Shown: positions 34,878-49,772, counted from the stretch's first letter. The stretch is 64,000 bases of DNA from Theileria orientalis strain Shintoku (GCF_000740895.1 NC_025263.1:744001-808000); one strand, 5' to 3'. Numbers and translations: made by a program. Notes: generated by a model from the letters alone, not told the origin.

Positions 34878-35121
34878 TTAAATATAGAAACATTGGTTAG
34901 AGTTTGTTTTTAAAATGTAATTATTTTCCATAGACTTGAGAATCCAACTAGCTATAAACGTACCAATATCAATCAAACCAGTCTTCCATCTTACCACTTC
35001 ATAAGCGTCCTCATTTATTACAAGACCATTTTTATTAATACTGTAATTTTATATGAATATTTCTATCATTTTATATATACTAGTGGGGATGATATACGTC
35101 GATATAATGTAACCGAAACAT
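34878..35121 (-). CDS. Possible small two-exon protein, unknown
   Basis: Exons 35121..35081 and 35040..34878 (intron of 40 nt, GTATAT...TTACAG) would give 67 residues. The central part (NGLVINEDAYEVVRWKTGLI and DIGTFIASWILKSMENN) has a balanced composition unlike the surrounding AT-driven frames, and it lies divergently 142 bp from the TRAPPC4 start. No family is recognised. It may be only part of a gene whose other exons I cannot place, or a chance frame. Confidence 0.35.
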
Positions 35122-35263
35122 GATGTTATATTATTAATTCGTCTATAGATTCACATACTTAAACAAACACATCTCATAAATCACCAATTTGTATATTTAT
35201 ATTGTATATTAACTTTATCCCATTTATTATATGGGCGCACTCATCATATTGCTATGAATAGCA

Positions 35264-35818
35264 ATGTTGTCACTATTTATTATCAATAAACACGGTTCCT
35301 TGATTTATTACAAGGTATTTTACCCATATATCAATCTCATATATTAACTTTAGTGCTTAAGTGGGAATGATACTTTATCTTCCAATGACATAATCCGTTT
35401 AGCAAGCACATTTCACGGATTATCAACCATTTCAGTAAAACTATGTTCTCCAAAGTTAAACGATAACAATCCAATATTTCCACAGCCGAAAGGTATTTAA
35501 TATATATTTTATACCTCATTTTCCACACTCACATATTTTTAGGAATTACTAATATAGATTCAGATTCATATCGTCTTCAATGCCTTGAAACCCTCACAGG
35601 TAACTTTTACACACCTTAATTCGATTTCAGGGCTCTGTATTTTTATGGTTTGTGACTTTAATGGGCCCTCGAAAGCTCATTTAAATGTAATGCTAGGTTA
35701 TATCTACGAATTATATTCTGACTACGTCCAAAAGTGCCCATTTCATCAGGTTGATATGCCAATAAGATCGCGACAGTTTGACGAACAAATAGCGTTATAT
35801 TTTAAGGACTGGGTGTAA
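35264..35818 (+). CDS. TRAPPC4: TRAPPC4/Trs23-like subunit of the TRAPP tethering complex (sybindin family)
   Basis: Exons 35264..35314, 35354..35492, 35543..35599 and 35631..35818 give 144 residues. The first exon encodes LSLFIINKHGSLIYYK, the canonical first strand pair of sybindin-like longins. The last exon carries YIYELYSDYVQKCPFHQVDM followed by PIRSRQF, close to the Trs23 signature. The loop sequence LSSNDIIRLASTFHGLSTIS lies in exon 2. TRAPP acts as the GEF for Rab1/Ypt1 at the Golgi and ER exit sites, and Trs23 forms part of its catalytic core. The length is shorter than human TRAPPC4 (219 aa) because the PDZ-like insertion is missing, as in other protists. Confidence 0.85.
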
Positions 35819-35930
35819 AGGATATCTATACTTCGACTTCACATATATTCAAATAAAGTTTGAATAAAACTCAATTGATACACACGGAATAAATAAATAA
35901 GTAAAGTGGACGCACACGCACAATATACAA

Positions 35931-36527
35931 ATGAACTGGAAAAATTTCGGTTACGCATGTTGTCTTAGCTGCGGGTTTAACTTTTTCCTGTTTCAGGTCC
36001 TTTTCTTCCACCTCAAGTTCGGGCAGACTTCAGTGGAGCTGGCACCAGAGAAGATACCGACCGCGTCAAACGCCTGTATGACCTGCGGGATCATAAACCT
36101 GATTATTGTACTTTTAAGCATGTGTTACATAAGGGGCATAATAAAGTTTAACCCCTTGCACTACGTCATGAGAATATTTAACATGGCAGGAAGACACGGA
36201 CCTGCCACCGGAGCAAACAGATACCGGAGGTTCACGGACTCGTTTAACCACTCTGTCCCAATCCCGAACTCGCCTTCCGACCAGGAAAAAATTACAGCGG
36301 CAAACTCAGGCTTCTCGCACCTAAATTTGTCAGAATCGGGGCTTTCAGACAAGTTTCATTCAGGTCACAACATGGGCACCACCTCCAGGTCGGTAACGCC
36401 ACCACCACCTCCGCCTCCAGCCCGGCAAGGCTCAACGACTGTAAATAGGAGTACTGTATCAATTCAAAGCACGGAGCCAAACACACAGGAAAAGAAACCG
36501 CCCTTTGAAATGATCGATTTAAACTAA
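35931..36527 (+). CDS. Two-helix membrane protein with a proline-rich tail, unknown
   Basis: Intronless, 198 residues. Two hydrophobic segments (residues about 7-28, CCLSCGFNFFLFQVLFF, and about 47-68, MTCGIINLIIVLLSMCYI) flank a polar loop. The remaining 125 residues are polar and end in a polyproline run (TPPPPPPPARQG) and a Ser/Thr-rich tail. Cys is enriched in the membrane part. No family is recognised. The proline run may bind SH3-like, WW or profilin partners (inference). Confidence 0.65.
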   Translation: MNWKNFGYACCLSCGFNFFLFQVLFFHLKFGQTSVELAPEKIPTASNACMTCGIINLIIVLLSMCYIRGIIKFNPLHYVMRIFNMAGRHGPATGANRYRRFTDSFNHSVPIPNSPSDQEKITAANSGFSHLNLSESGLSDKFHSGHNMGTTSRSVTPPPPPPPARQGSTTVNRSTVSIQSTEPNTQEKKPPFEMIDLN

Positions 36528-36734
36528 ACACAGTCACACAGTATTTTAAACAGCAGAGAATATTTGTAATTTGGTAAAATTTTAGCACTTATTAGATTAA
36601 TATTCACGCGTGTGTTGTTTTAGTGTATGGCATCAGGTGGGTTACAACAATCACACTTTCATAGCTAAAATTATAATAATAAACAATATTTATATAATTA
36701 TAAACTAGCATATTTTATCATTTGTAGTTCTGAA

Positions 36735-37129
36735 ATGATAAAGAGCTTGAAAGTTAGTAAATCAAAGTATTTGGGGCCGTTATGTGTTGGAATCATAGCC
36801 TTTCCATTTTTGTACGAGTATACGAAGGTAATTTGATATGAAATATACAAACATAATATAAATAATTAATGGTTAAAATCTTAGATTTGATTCTTGGTAT
36901 TTTATTTAACATATATTAAATAGGAGTTCTACTGGACACAGCGCCTTAAGAAACTCAATATGGATGAGATTATTTCCGACAGATTTACATGGCTGCATCA
37001 CTGTATGATTGTAAGTTGATAAACACCTATAAATTAATATTAATTTCTAACGTTAATCAATAGAAGGATGAAATTGATAGGACTCTACTAAAACAATCTT
37101 CTACTAAATTGAGCGATAAAACAACATAA
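36735..37129 (+). CDS. Small single-pass membrane protein, unknown
   Basis: Exons 36735..36827, 36924..37010 and 37064..37129 (both introns phase 0) give 81 residues. A basic N-terminus (MIKSLKVSKSKY) precedes one hydrophobic segment (LCVGIIAFPFLYEY), then a charged helix. The arrangement resembles small mitochondrial inner-membrane assembly factors or subunits, but I cannot assign it. The stop codon lies 1 bp before the next gene's ATG on the same strand, which is unusually tight. Confidence 0.6.
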
Positions 37130-37130
37130 A

Positions 37131-38270
37131 ATGGTACTTGAGAGGTACAAAACAATGAATTCTATAATTTATTATTCAAATAAAAACATATATAACTATA
37201 AACGTAAATTAACATTTACACAGTTTGGATTATTCACATCTTTACACTGATTACTATAAAGATAAAGTGTATCTACCGAGTGAAGATACCTTTTTCTTTG
37301 TAGATATACTTCACAATGAATTCAAAAACATCTTTGAGAAGAACCCACGCTTAATACTGGAATTAGGGTAATGATAGTATCAATTTATTATCACTAATAA
37401 TTAATGTACTATTTTGATCAATCTTTATATATTAACTATTAAGAATTAAGACTATAATCTTATTTAGCTCTGGAAGTGGCTACATAACAACATATTTGCT
37501 AAAAATGTTTAAATCGCACGAAAATGATACACACAGTGAAACGAATGTTTCAATGCCGTTCTGCGTATGTGTTGACATAAACAAGTACGCTGCCGAGAGT
37601 ACAAACAACATGTTAAAATCTAACGGCGTGAAGTCATATTGTGACTCCATTTGTATGGATATGTTCTCCAATATAAATAAAGTCAAGTTTGACATGATCA
37701 TATTCAACCCAGTATTAAGTTAATAACTCAATAAATTAACTATTTAACAGACTTAACAACCAATTGTAGAAAACAGATTATATAAAATAGGACATAGTAT
37801 TACTGTAATAATAACATATGTTTAAGTATATTAATACTAGTGTTTGTAGCCATATGTGCCAGGAACGGCAGAGGATGGCAATGACGTACTAGACATGGCC
37901 TGGAACGGAGGGAAGGACGGTTCCGAAACAATTATAAGATTCATAAAAACTATCGATGTAAGTATATGAACACACAAATGTGTATAAAAATGAAATTTAG
38001 AATTATTTGGACAAGGAAGGATGTGCATACCTGGTATAAATACTATTCAGACGCTAAGATAGTAGAAAAAGATATAATTAAAAAAAAAATCGATATAAAC
38101 TATTTAGTTGTTGGAAGAAAGGAACAAAGTGGATGAAATCGTTAAAAACATAAGGAGAACAAACCACGGAATAGAGGCAGGTTCTCTTATAGTCATAAAT
38201 TCCACAGGTTCTCGGACGTAAAAAAATAATCGGAGAACACCTAACAGTTGTAAGGTTTTTTAAACTTTAA
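37131..38270 (+). CDS. N6AMT1: N6AMT1/HEMK2 (Mtq2)-type release-factor glutamine methyltransferase
   Basis: Exons 37131..37144, 37224..37367, 37468..37711, 37850..37957, 38001..38033 and 38108..about 38221 or beyond. The SAM-dependent fold shows VYLPSEDTFFFVDIL, LELGSGSGYITTYLL (SAM loop), VCVDINKYAAEST, then FNP joined across an intron to PYVPG, making the NPPY catalytic motif. GCAYLLLEERNKVDEIV follows. With Trm112 this family methylates Gln of eRF1 (GGQ). The final part is puzzling: in frame the CDS stops at 38219-38221, whereas a good C-terminal strand (LGRKKIIGEHLTVVRFFKL) lies one frame away and ends at 38270. I therefore give 38270 as the outer limit. Confidence 0.75.
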
Positions 38271-38411
38271 TATGTATTTGATTCCAGTACCTTTTGTATT
38301 AATACGGTGTGATTCTGTGGTGTTAATAAAATTATCTGTTTGTATTAAAATTAATTTAGTTAATCTTTTATTCAGAGACTAAGTTATTGTGTAAACAATT
38401 TACTTATAAAA

Positions 38412-39557
38412 ATGGTTCAAAATCCAGAATACTCTCAAGCTAAGGTTAAAGTTCGTCTATGCGAGCAGCTTAGGGTTCACGCTCCTCATATTTTCTCAAG
38501 GAGGCAGGCATCGCAGCCAGATTCTTATCAAAAGTATCCGAAAAAATTCCAAGATAACGCCAATCCGCCCTTTAACCGTGGACCGCCCTTTCACAATCAG
38601 CCTCCTGCTCACGACCCTGACCCTCCGTATTCTAACATACCTGAGCCGCCGGAGCCTCCAAAGGACTTTTCCATATACTCCAGAACCGTAAGTGATACGA
38701 TGCATGGACTCACATTCGTATATTTTATCATATTTATACCCTTTTAACTGCTTTTACTCATTTTCTTTCAGAACCTCGTTTGGCAGGGAAACATAGCTCG
38801 CAACTCAAAGAAGCTCACGGAAACTCTGGCCATTAAAATCAGCGGCCAGTGTAGTCACTTTTTAACTGCTTCCATCGATATCATTAACATTACTCATCGT
38901 CTCAAGTGGGAGGAGGCTTCTAAAAACGTTCCCCTTGCTGTGTTCTCCTTGCACTCTTCCAACAACCTTAAGTTGGAGCCCTTCAATGAGTATATTGAAT
39001 ACTTCAAGACCAAGAACAGGGTACGTTTTAAACTGATTTTACTTATTCCAAATTACTATATAACTTACCTTTACTTAGATTGGTGTTGCTCCCTTGGGTA
39101 ATGATCATAACATTTACATTTGCGCTCCTGGCAATCCACTATTCGACAAACACATGCCTGGCGGAATAACCACACCAACGTAAGTCACTATTTTATATGA
39201 TTATTATAATCTATAGCTCCTTGTATTTACTACTTATATATATATATATATATATCTGTGTGTATATGGTATAACATATGTGTGTGTATATGGAATAACA
39301 TATATGTAATACTTTTTAGTCTAATCGGAATCGTTGTTGCTAATGAAGCTATTACCACAAATCAACCTGGACGACTACAGCAATCAAACGGTAACTATTT
39401 TTCTATGACTATTATTACCATGTATATCACCATTACAATAATTACTATATGTATATTTATGACTGTTATACCGTATTTGTATGCATTTTACTTTTCTTTA
39501 GGCGACTGGTTAAATCAGCTAAATAACATTACTGCTATGCTTGGAACCAAGAAATAA
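38412..39557 (+). CDS. SPOC-domain protein
   Basis: Exons 38412..38687, 38772..39020, 39079..39179, 39320..39390 and 39502..39557 give 250 residues. The first 90 residues are basic then proline-rich (repeated PPF, PPYS, PEPP). From NLVWQGNIARNSKKLTET onward the sequence matches a SPOC fold: the VWxGxI strand, a long helix region, LAVFSLHSS, then GVAPLGNDHNIYICAPG. SPOC domains bind phosphorylated RNA polymerase II tails or corepressors in SHARP, PHF3 and DIDO. No RRM precedes it here, unlike SPEN. A (TA)n run lies in the intron near 39235-39256. Confidence 0.75.
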
Positions 39558-39773
39558 TTATTTCTTTTATCCACGATAACCAACTAATGTTTTAGTACAC
39601 AACTACAATACTATTACACATTACCTAACAACTACAATACTATTACATATCATCTAACAACTACAATACACTTAGATATCATCTAACAATTACAAAACAA
39701 ATACATATTATCCATTCACAGAATTATATATATGCCAATTTGTGTGTATGTGTGTATGAATATGTATATTATA

Positions 39774-41252
39774 TTATGACGTCAATTCAAGGCAAGGAAA
39801 CATTTTCAGATCGTTAAAATCGGGTGCTTTAACTCTAATCCTGTTGTTCTAAAAATAAGATTAGTATCCAATTTTTAAGGCACTTAAATGTATGATCAAT
39901 AATGATAGTAGTCACTACATCCATGTTGACCACACACAATAATAATAATCAGTATAATAATAACTAAAATAACAATATCTATCTTTATTGTCTATACTAC
40001 TACTTTTACTTTTATCTATTTCTTACAGTGTTTCTTGGTCTGGGTTGGCCCGAGTAGTTTTTTCTGGACTTACGATCTCTAAACGATGATGGATGACTGG
40101 GCAGTACGTTGGAAGGATTCGAGCCAACGTTGTAGTTGACAACCTGAATATTATGTTATAGGTGATAAATCATGCTATTAGTTCAAAAACTTCATTATCC
40201 ATACACAGATTAGTCAATAAACATTGAATAAATGAGTTTAAAGGAGATAAATAGCTAACCCTTTAACTACATAATGACATAATGACATAATTGAATAACC
40301 TAAGTAAATAAGCATACTTTATTAAACACATAAATAGCTACACAACACAATTATTATTTATCTAAATACTCTCTGTATAAAATATTTGTTAAAATACTAT
40401 ATCCGTTCAATCATATAATCTATATCATTCATTTTTTCTCAATCTTACCTTTACTTTCTCCTGTGTCTTTGTTTCTTCCGTCTTCTTCACGTACTTTACA
40501 TATCCACCATTCTGGAGTTCTTCGTCTGTCGATACAGTCTTCTTGTCATTTACTGTAAACGTGGGCAAATTTGTTCTTTTTGACTTCTGCAACAATTTGT
40601 ATGACTCGAAATCCATAATGTCGTTTTTCGTCTTGTCGTTCCCCTTATCCTTTCCGTTTTCCCTGTTCAATTCCTTTTCTTCGTTAGATTTCGACGGCGT
40701 CTTGTCGTTAAGGGTCAGGTTGTTCAGTTCTTCTGCAAGTTCGTTATCTTCTGTGATCATTGCGTTGGGCGTTTTTGATTCCTTTGATGGGTTTCCCCAG
40801 TTGTGTCCTCCTTCTCCTTGTTTCTTAATTTCCTTTCCTCTTCCCGTGCCGCTTAACCTATCGAACTTTCTTGCTGCGTTTGGGTTCCCTCTGAACCTTC
40901 TACTTGTGTGCCTGGCCCTAGCTCTCGTGTCGATGATATTATCATCTGTGTATGTTGGGACGTTGTCGACGGCGACGTATGCGGGAACAACATGGTACGC
41001 AACTAAAGATAAATCAATGAGTTTTTATATAAAAATTAACTCTATACATTCTAATTATCTATTGGCATTCCTGTATGTATGTGTTTGCGACATTTTAGTA
41101 TATATGTGTCGTTACTTACTCGCTGCATTGCCGTACGGGACGTGTGTTCTTGGTATAACATCTGGATGATAATATACGACTTCATGATCGTCGTAGAAGC
41201 CAGCAAATTGATTTGACGTCCCAACGTTGTAAGTAACCTTGTTAGCTGCCAT
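39774..41252 (-). CDS. SERBP1/HABP4/Stm1-like ribosome-associated protein
   Basis: Exons 41252..41120, 41002..40449, 40143..40027 and 39848..39774 give 292 residues. The family signature is RKFDRLSGTGRGKEIKKQGE followed by GGHNWG, seen in exon 2. Composition is charged and disordered, rich in Arg/Gly and Lys/Glu, as in SERBP1 and yeast Stm1, which bind the mRNA channel of idle 80S ribosomes. The N-terminal MAANKVTYNVGTSNQF is conserved-looking and echoed by VNYNVGSNPSN in exon 3. The last exon ends in IRVKAPDFNDLKMFPCLELT, a possible terminal motif. A storage or hibernation role is inferred from the family. Confidence 0.8.
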
Positions 41253-42410
41253 TTTACGAATTTCAAAATATGTGACTAATAATTCTTTGTTTAAGAGATC
41301 AACTAATTTTCACAAACAAAACACTACCAAAGCATCAGAAAGTGTGCCTGAAACTCATTTTAGTATATAACTAAATTGTTGAAATAAGTCATTTTTCAGA
41401 GACACATAAATTGCTTTACATTATAACTTAGTCGCTTTACATATTTTATTGGCAATAAAGTATTGCCTTTTATTGTTATTTTATCGTTTTTTCTATCAAT
41501 TAATCAAACAAATCGTTACGAAAATAAAATTAATGATGGGAATTATAATTAGCCTATATAAAATATAGGGCTTACGGCAGTTATTGATCGTTGCAATCAC
41601 ACATTTGAATGGTGGAATAACATATTACTTATTGATCTTCAACACATCAACGTGATCTGTAATTTTATTTTATTTTAGGAATCTTAGCGACTACGAAACT
41701 GATGATCATTTATGGGTTGCACATGTTAACCTGAGATCATGTAGGAATCTAAATCGTGTATAATATAAAAACCAATGAATCAATTGATAAAAAACCGATC
41801 ATGTAAACCTTCGATTCCAAATAAAAGGGTGCAAATATTATAAGTAAGTGAGACAGATCTATATGTAATACATTGATTCTCTTTCGATACAAATTAAACG
41901 GACAAACAGATGAATATAAATAGAATTAAAACAAAACACACACTATATACAAACATATACGGTTTGGATCTAATATAAATATTGTATATTTATAAAATTT
42001 TTTCCACACAGTTGAAATTAATTTTAATTAAATGGACATTCGCTTCAAAATTTGATTCGGATCACTTTCGAACAATCTTTAGATTTGTTATAATGTTATT
42101 CATTAAGACACAATTACTGTTTTTTAGTAAAAACAGCATATCCCTGGGGTCTCATAATGCCACTGCCCCATTAGCTGCGAATCCTTTTATTTCAGGCGAT
42201 AAATATAAGATACAGAAATTGTTGAACACATTTTAGTTGTCAAATTTGAATGTGTGACTCTTTCGTTGCCTATTTTTGTAATTATTAAAATTGTAAATCG
42301 CATATTTTTTGCGATACTGCCATTGTATTTCAAAAGATAGAAAATGGCTTCTATCGACAATTTTAACCTGTAGAATAGTTGTAGAGAGGTTATTGTGATA
42401 TATTATAAGT
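41253..42410. other. Long AT-rich divergent region with weak coding candidates
   Basis: About 1.15 kb between the divergent SERBP1-like and DEAD-box starts. A frame at 41982..42236 (+) ends in a balanced segment (SLGSHNATAPLAANPFISGD, then KYKIQKLLNTF), and a short open piece follows a TTTTAG at 41678. Neither can be built into a convincing gene. A TGATGA at 41699 and CTGA at 41731 resemble snoRNA boxes but are only about 30 bp apart. Promoters are presumably here. Confidence 0.35.
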
Positions 42411-44420
<2,010 letters not shown>

Positions 44421-44702
44421 TGTAATGAGAAAATTAGACTATAGCAGCAATGTACGTGGTTTATTTTTGTATGTTAGCGTTAGTGTTCTGTAATGTGTGC
44501 GTCTGTTCATAATATTGAAGTTAAACGGAGACATCCGGTGTGTTTAGTTCGTGGAAAGTATGCATGATAGAGCTTCAAGTAAACGAAAGGTGCTCGTTTC
44601 AGTGTGTAGAAGTTAGGTAAGTGGAAAACAATGGGAATGGCTAGCCATATATCAGTGTTAATTTAGAAAATTAAAACGGGATTCTAGATGTGGTTTTACA
44701 AA

Positions 44703-45914
44703 TCAGGAATTGAAGCGAAAGTGAGAGGGAATGAATCCACCCCTAAGAGATTCAGCCCATTTGGTGTCCTTAGAGTCCTCGGAAAAACAGCTGTGATGAT
44801 AATATCTACGAGGGGATCTGCTCTTGAAGCAGACGTAGTTGGATGAAAGGAGGTCTGGAGTTGGCTCGACGTACTCAATGTGGAGTTTGGGCACCCTTCT
44901 CCTGTTGAACATGCCCTGGAACTCAACATTGTGTTGAGGTGATGAAGAACCAGCTTGAGCTGCGAGTGGAGTGGGCGAGAGTGGGTTACTTTGAGGTGAA
45001 TTGTGTAGACTAGCATTTCGAGGATTGTGTTCACAGTGAGTGCAATGACAGCCATGATTTCCATCTTTGCAGTGGCTACAGAGACTACCATTAAGGCAAT
45101 CATTGCAATGACAACCATGATTTCCATCTTTGCAGTGGCTACAGAGACTACCATTAAGGCAATCATTGCAAAGATCACAATTGTTAGAGCAATTGCTGTG
45201 AATACAAGCTTTACAATGATCACAGTTATTGCAGTGAATACAATGATCACAAGCTTTACAGTCGTTGCAACAACTGGTGTGACCAGAACAGCTACAGTCC
45301 TTACAATGACAGCACTCGTGGCAGTGGTTGCATTCCTTACACTGGTTAGGGTGAGAACACTGAGGGGAGTCGACGCCGTTGGAGGTATTGGACGGTGAGA
45401 TTTCGTCGTCATCAGACGAAGTTGATCTTGAAAGGTCCATTTCAGTGGGATTTACGATGAAAGATCGCATCCTCGTTATCCTCTTGTCATTGGAAGCGTT
45501 GGTCAAAAGCTTCAGAATTATGTTTTTGAACTTTAACTTGTTTATGAGAATGCTGGCGACAGCACTATCCGAGTCAGATAGTGAGATTGGGACGCCGTCC
45601 CAGCTCTGAAGAAGCAGTAAGGAGGCTTCGTTGGTAGTGGTCGAATGCGGAGACTTGGCAAAATAAGCCAAGTTTGGCACTGCCAGCTTCAAAAAGTCGA
45701 CCTCGACCCTGCTGAGTCCGTCCAAAGACACAACCTTCGTCAAGTCAACCTTGGCTCCTACGAGCAGCCTCTCAGAAATTTGATTAATCCAGGCGAGCTT
45801 GAGGTCAGTGTCACTTGGAATTAAGTCAGTATCAGCATTACACCACGTTCTCAGAGATGATACAAAATTGTGATGAGTCACCCTATCAATTTTACTGGGA
45901 GAGGAGCACTTCAT
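44703..45914 (-). CDS. Protein with a dense Cys/His-rich repeat domain, unknown
   Basis: Intronless, 403 residues, ATG at 45914. Residues 1-165 are a helical-looking region with no signal peptide. Residues 186-296 contain 32 cysteines and many His in 111 residues, mostly as C-x2-C pairs (KEC, HEC, KDC, NDC and so on), which is metallothionein-like density but with His. Two identical 21-residue blocks (CNDCLNGSLCSHCKDGNHGC plus H) sit back to back, reflecting a 63-bp direct duplication at 45051..45170. The C-terminus has a separate conserved-looking segment (MFNRRRVPKLHIEYVEPTPD). No family is recognised; zinc or copper binding is inferred from composition only. Confidence 0.75.
   Translation of the reverse strand: MKCSSPSKIDRVTHHNFVSSLRTWCNADTDLIPSDTDLKLAWINQISERLLVGAKVDLTKVVSLDGLSRVEVDFLKLAVPNLAYFAKSPHSTTTNEASLLLLQSWDGVPISLSDSDSAVASILINKLKFKNIILKLLTNASNDKRITRMRSFIVNPTEMDLSRSTSSDDDEISPSNTSNGVDSPQCSHPNQCKECNHCHECCHCKDCSCSGHTSCCNDCKACDHCIHCNNCDHCKACIHSNCSNNCDLCNDCLNGSLCSHCKDGNHGCHCNDCLNGSLCSHCKDGNHGCHCTHCEHNPRNASLHNSPQSNPLSPTPLAAQAGSSSPQHNVEFQGMFNRRRVPKLHIEYVEPTPDLLSSNYVCFKSRSPRRYYHHSCFSEDSKDTKWAESLRGGFIPSHFRFNS
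45051..45170 (-). repeat. 63-bp direct repeat in the Cys/His-rich gene
   Basis: Copy 1 at 45051..45113 and copy 2 from 45114 are nearly identical across gatttccatctttgcagtgg and the following 40 bases. The few differences suggest a recent duplication. It keeps frame and encodes the repeated 21-residue Cys/His block. Confidence 0.9.
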
Positions 45915-46245
45915 GATGAAAATTGTGGATTCAGCAAAAATTAGTGTTGCAGCAGTTACACATTAAAAAACGTTGTTGAAAAGATTAGTTTGGCATCCGA
46001 TTGGTAAAAAATAAGGGATGCTTGCACAAAGAATCTCAATATGAGAATGCACAGAATAATACGGGCAGAGCGACAAATGCGACTGAAAATTCTAGCGAAA
46101 CAACAATTAAAAAGGAAAATTCCACACACGAATACACATGAAGTTAATGTAACAAACTGTAGGTAGACATATGCTTTCCATTGCACCATGATGCAAGTGA
46201 TAAATCACATTAGGCGTTAGTTTTCGCAATTTAAGTTTAAATTAT
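45915..46245. other. Spacer between Cys/His-rich gene and aminopeptidase
   Basis: 330 bp between two genes transcribed in the same direction. A hydrophobic open frame (45956..46189, -) has no start context or supporting neighbour and is considered chance. Likely the upstream gene's 3' UTR plus the promoter of the Cys/His-rich gene. Confidence 0.35.
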
Positions 46246-48415
<2,170 letters not shown>

Positions 48416-48571
48416 TTTTTGCCTTCGCTATGTTACCTCTGATATATTTGCTAAAATTAACTATGCTATGGGGCATTGAAGTAGGTTATATATAAAATTA
48501 AAATTAATTATAACACCTTATAGTTGATTAAAAAACACCTTTACATCAATTATTTATTATACTTTTTGATT

Positions 48572-49772
48572 CTACAAATTCACCGATATTCCTCTCATGT
48601 GCAGTGCCTGAGTGTCTATATCAACAACATTCCTTACTATTTTAATCGATAAGACCTGCTGCTTCTGTTCCTCAGGCCATGACGTCATTTCCTGTCTCGT
48701 TGCCTTTTGAATGCTGCAAAACATTATCACTTAATTCGCTCACTTCGTTAGAATCTCCGGATTCTTGATCACTTCGTCCACAAGTGCCGCCGATGCCGGG
48801 TATATTCCCTGATTCATCAACTCTTCTATCTCAGCCTGTGAAGCTCCTTGGCCTTTTGCCACCTGCTGCTGCTGTGGGTAATATGCTTCTTCCTGATACT
48901 ACACACATCATTAATGTTCGTTTCAATATATAATATTTATCTGATTTTACCATATTCTGTTCGTATTTCGGCATTTCAGGTGTTAATTGTTGATTGACAA
49001 CTTGTTCGCTTGTGCCATATATTTGTGTTGTAGAATATGATTGTCGTTGATCAACTGGTCCAGTTGCTTCTTCGTATAAGTTCTACCAATATTTACTCTA
49101 ACTGAATAAACTTACGTGGAACGGCTTCAGGTGCATTGACCTTTCCATCTTATTTACCTGTGATATTTCATGATCCATTCTAGATAGTGGCAATATCGTT
49201 TCATCGTGACCACCCAGGATGAACTGGGTGTGCAACAGCGCGTATGTAAGTTGCGGATTATTGAGCAGGAACCTCCTTGCTTCGGATGGAGCGTGCTTCA
49301 GGAATTTTTTAAGAGACGCCAGAACGTAAATTAGTTGCGATGTGGACAGTGTGTGTACGATAGATGATATTTCTGCCGCCAGGTATGGGTCTATCAGATG
49401 CCTGCTCGGTACTGGGTGCATATTCATGTGCGGCATCATTCCGCCCATAACCATAGTATGTTGTGCGTTTACGGGATGGCCGTGTACCATTGGACCTGGT
49501 GGAGGCGGCGGTATTCCCATTGCTTGCGGTGGCCCTGGCGGCGGTTGAGGAACGAAGTTTGGCGGGGCCATTTTAAGCATATCGTCATCGTAGGAATCCA
49601 CCATTGACTGAACCATGACATGCTGTTGCTCCATATCTGATAAATAATAATTATATAAAGAGTTGTGGGTATTATAAATAATATAAAATACGTAAATAAA
49701 CTTACCCATGGGTTTCATGGGAGGAGGCGGTGGTGGAGGTGGAAAATGAATATTAGGATTAAAGTTATTCAT
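48572..49772 (-). CDS. CstF-64-like polyadenylation factor lacking an RRM
   Basis: Exons 49772..49706, 49636..49116, 49082..48951, 48898..48744 and 48713..48572 give 338 residues. A proline-rich N-terminus (IHFPPPPPPPPMKPM, PPPGPP) leads into the CstF-64 hinge domain: LSTSQLIYVLASLKKFLKHA, then PSEARRFLLNNPQLTYALLH. A C-terminal helical bundle (SWPEEQKQQVLSI) matches the CstF-64 C-terminal fold that binds Pcf11. The hinge binds CstF-77. The N-terminal RRM that gives vertebrate CstF-64 its RNA specificity is absent, with an initiator ATG directly before the proline run. Either this is an RRM-less paralogue or the RRM is a separate gene. Confidence 0.75.

Noticed and set aside
39235..39256. Perfect TA dinucleotide run
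   Set aside because: A simple intronic microsatellite, expected in AT-rich DNA and not worth a finding by itself.
41679..41763. Box C/D snoRNA-like TGATGA...CTGA
   Set aside because: The boxes are only about 30 bp apart with no terminal stem, so a snoRNA is not supported.
45027..45398. Hydrophobic 123-codon frame on the + strand
   Set aside because: Antisense of the Cys/His-rich repeats, which reads as Thr/Ala/Ile/Val. The repeats explain its apparent transmembrane look.
45956..46189. Hydrophobic 77-codon frame on the - strand
   Set aside because: Lies in a spacer with no family resemblance. Its hydrophobicity follows from AT-rich codons.
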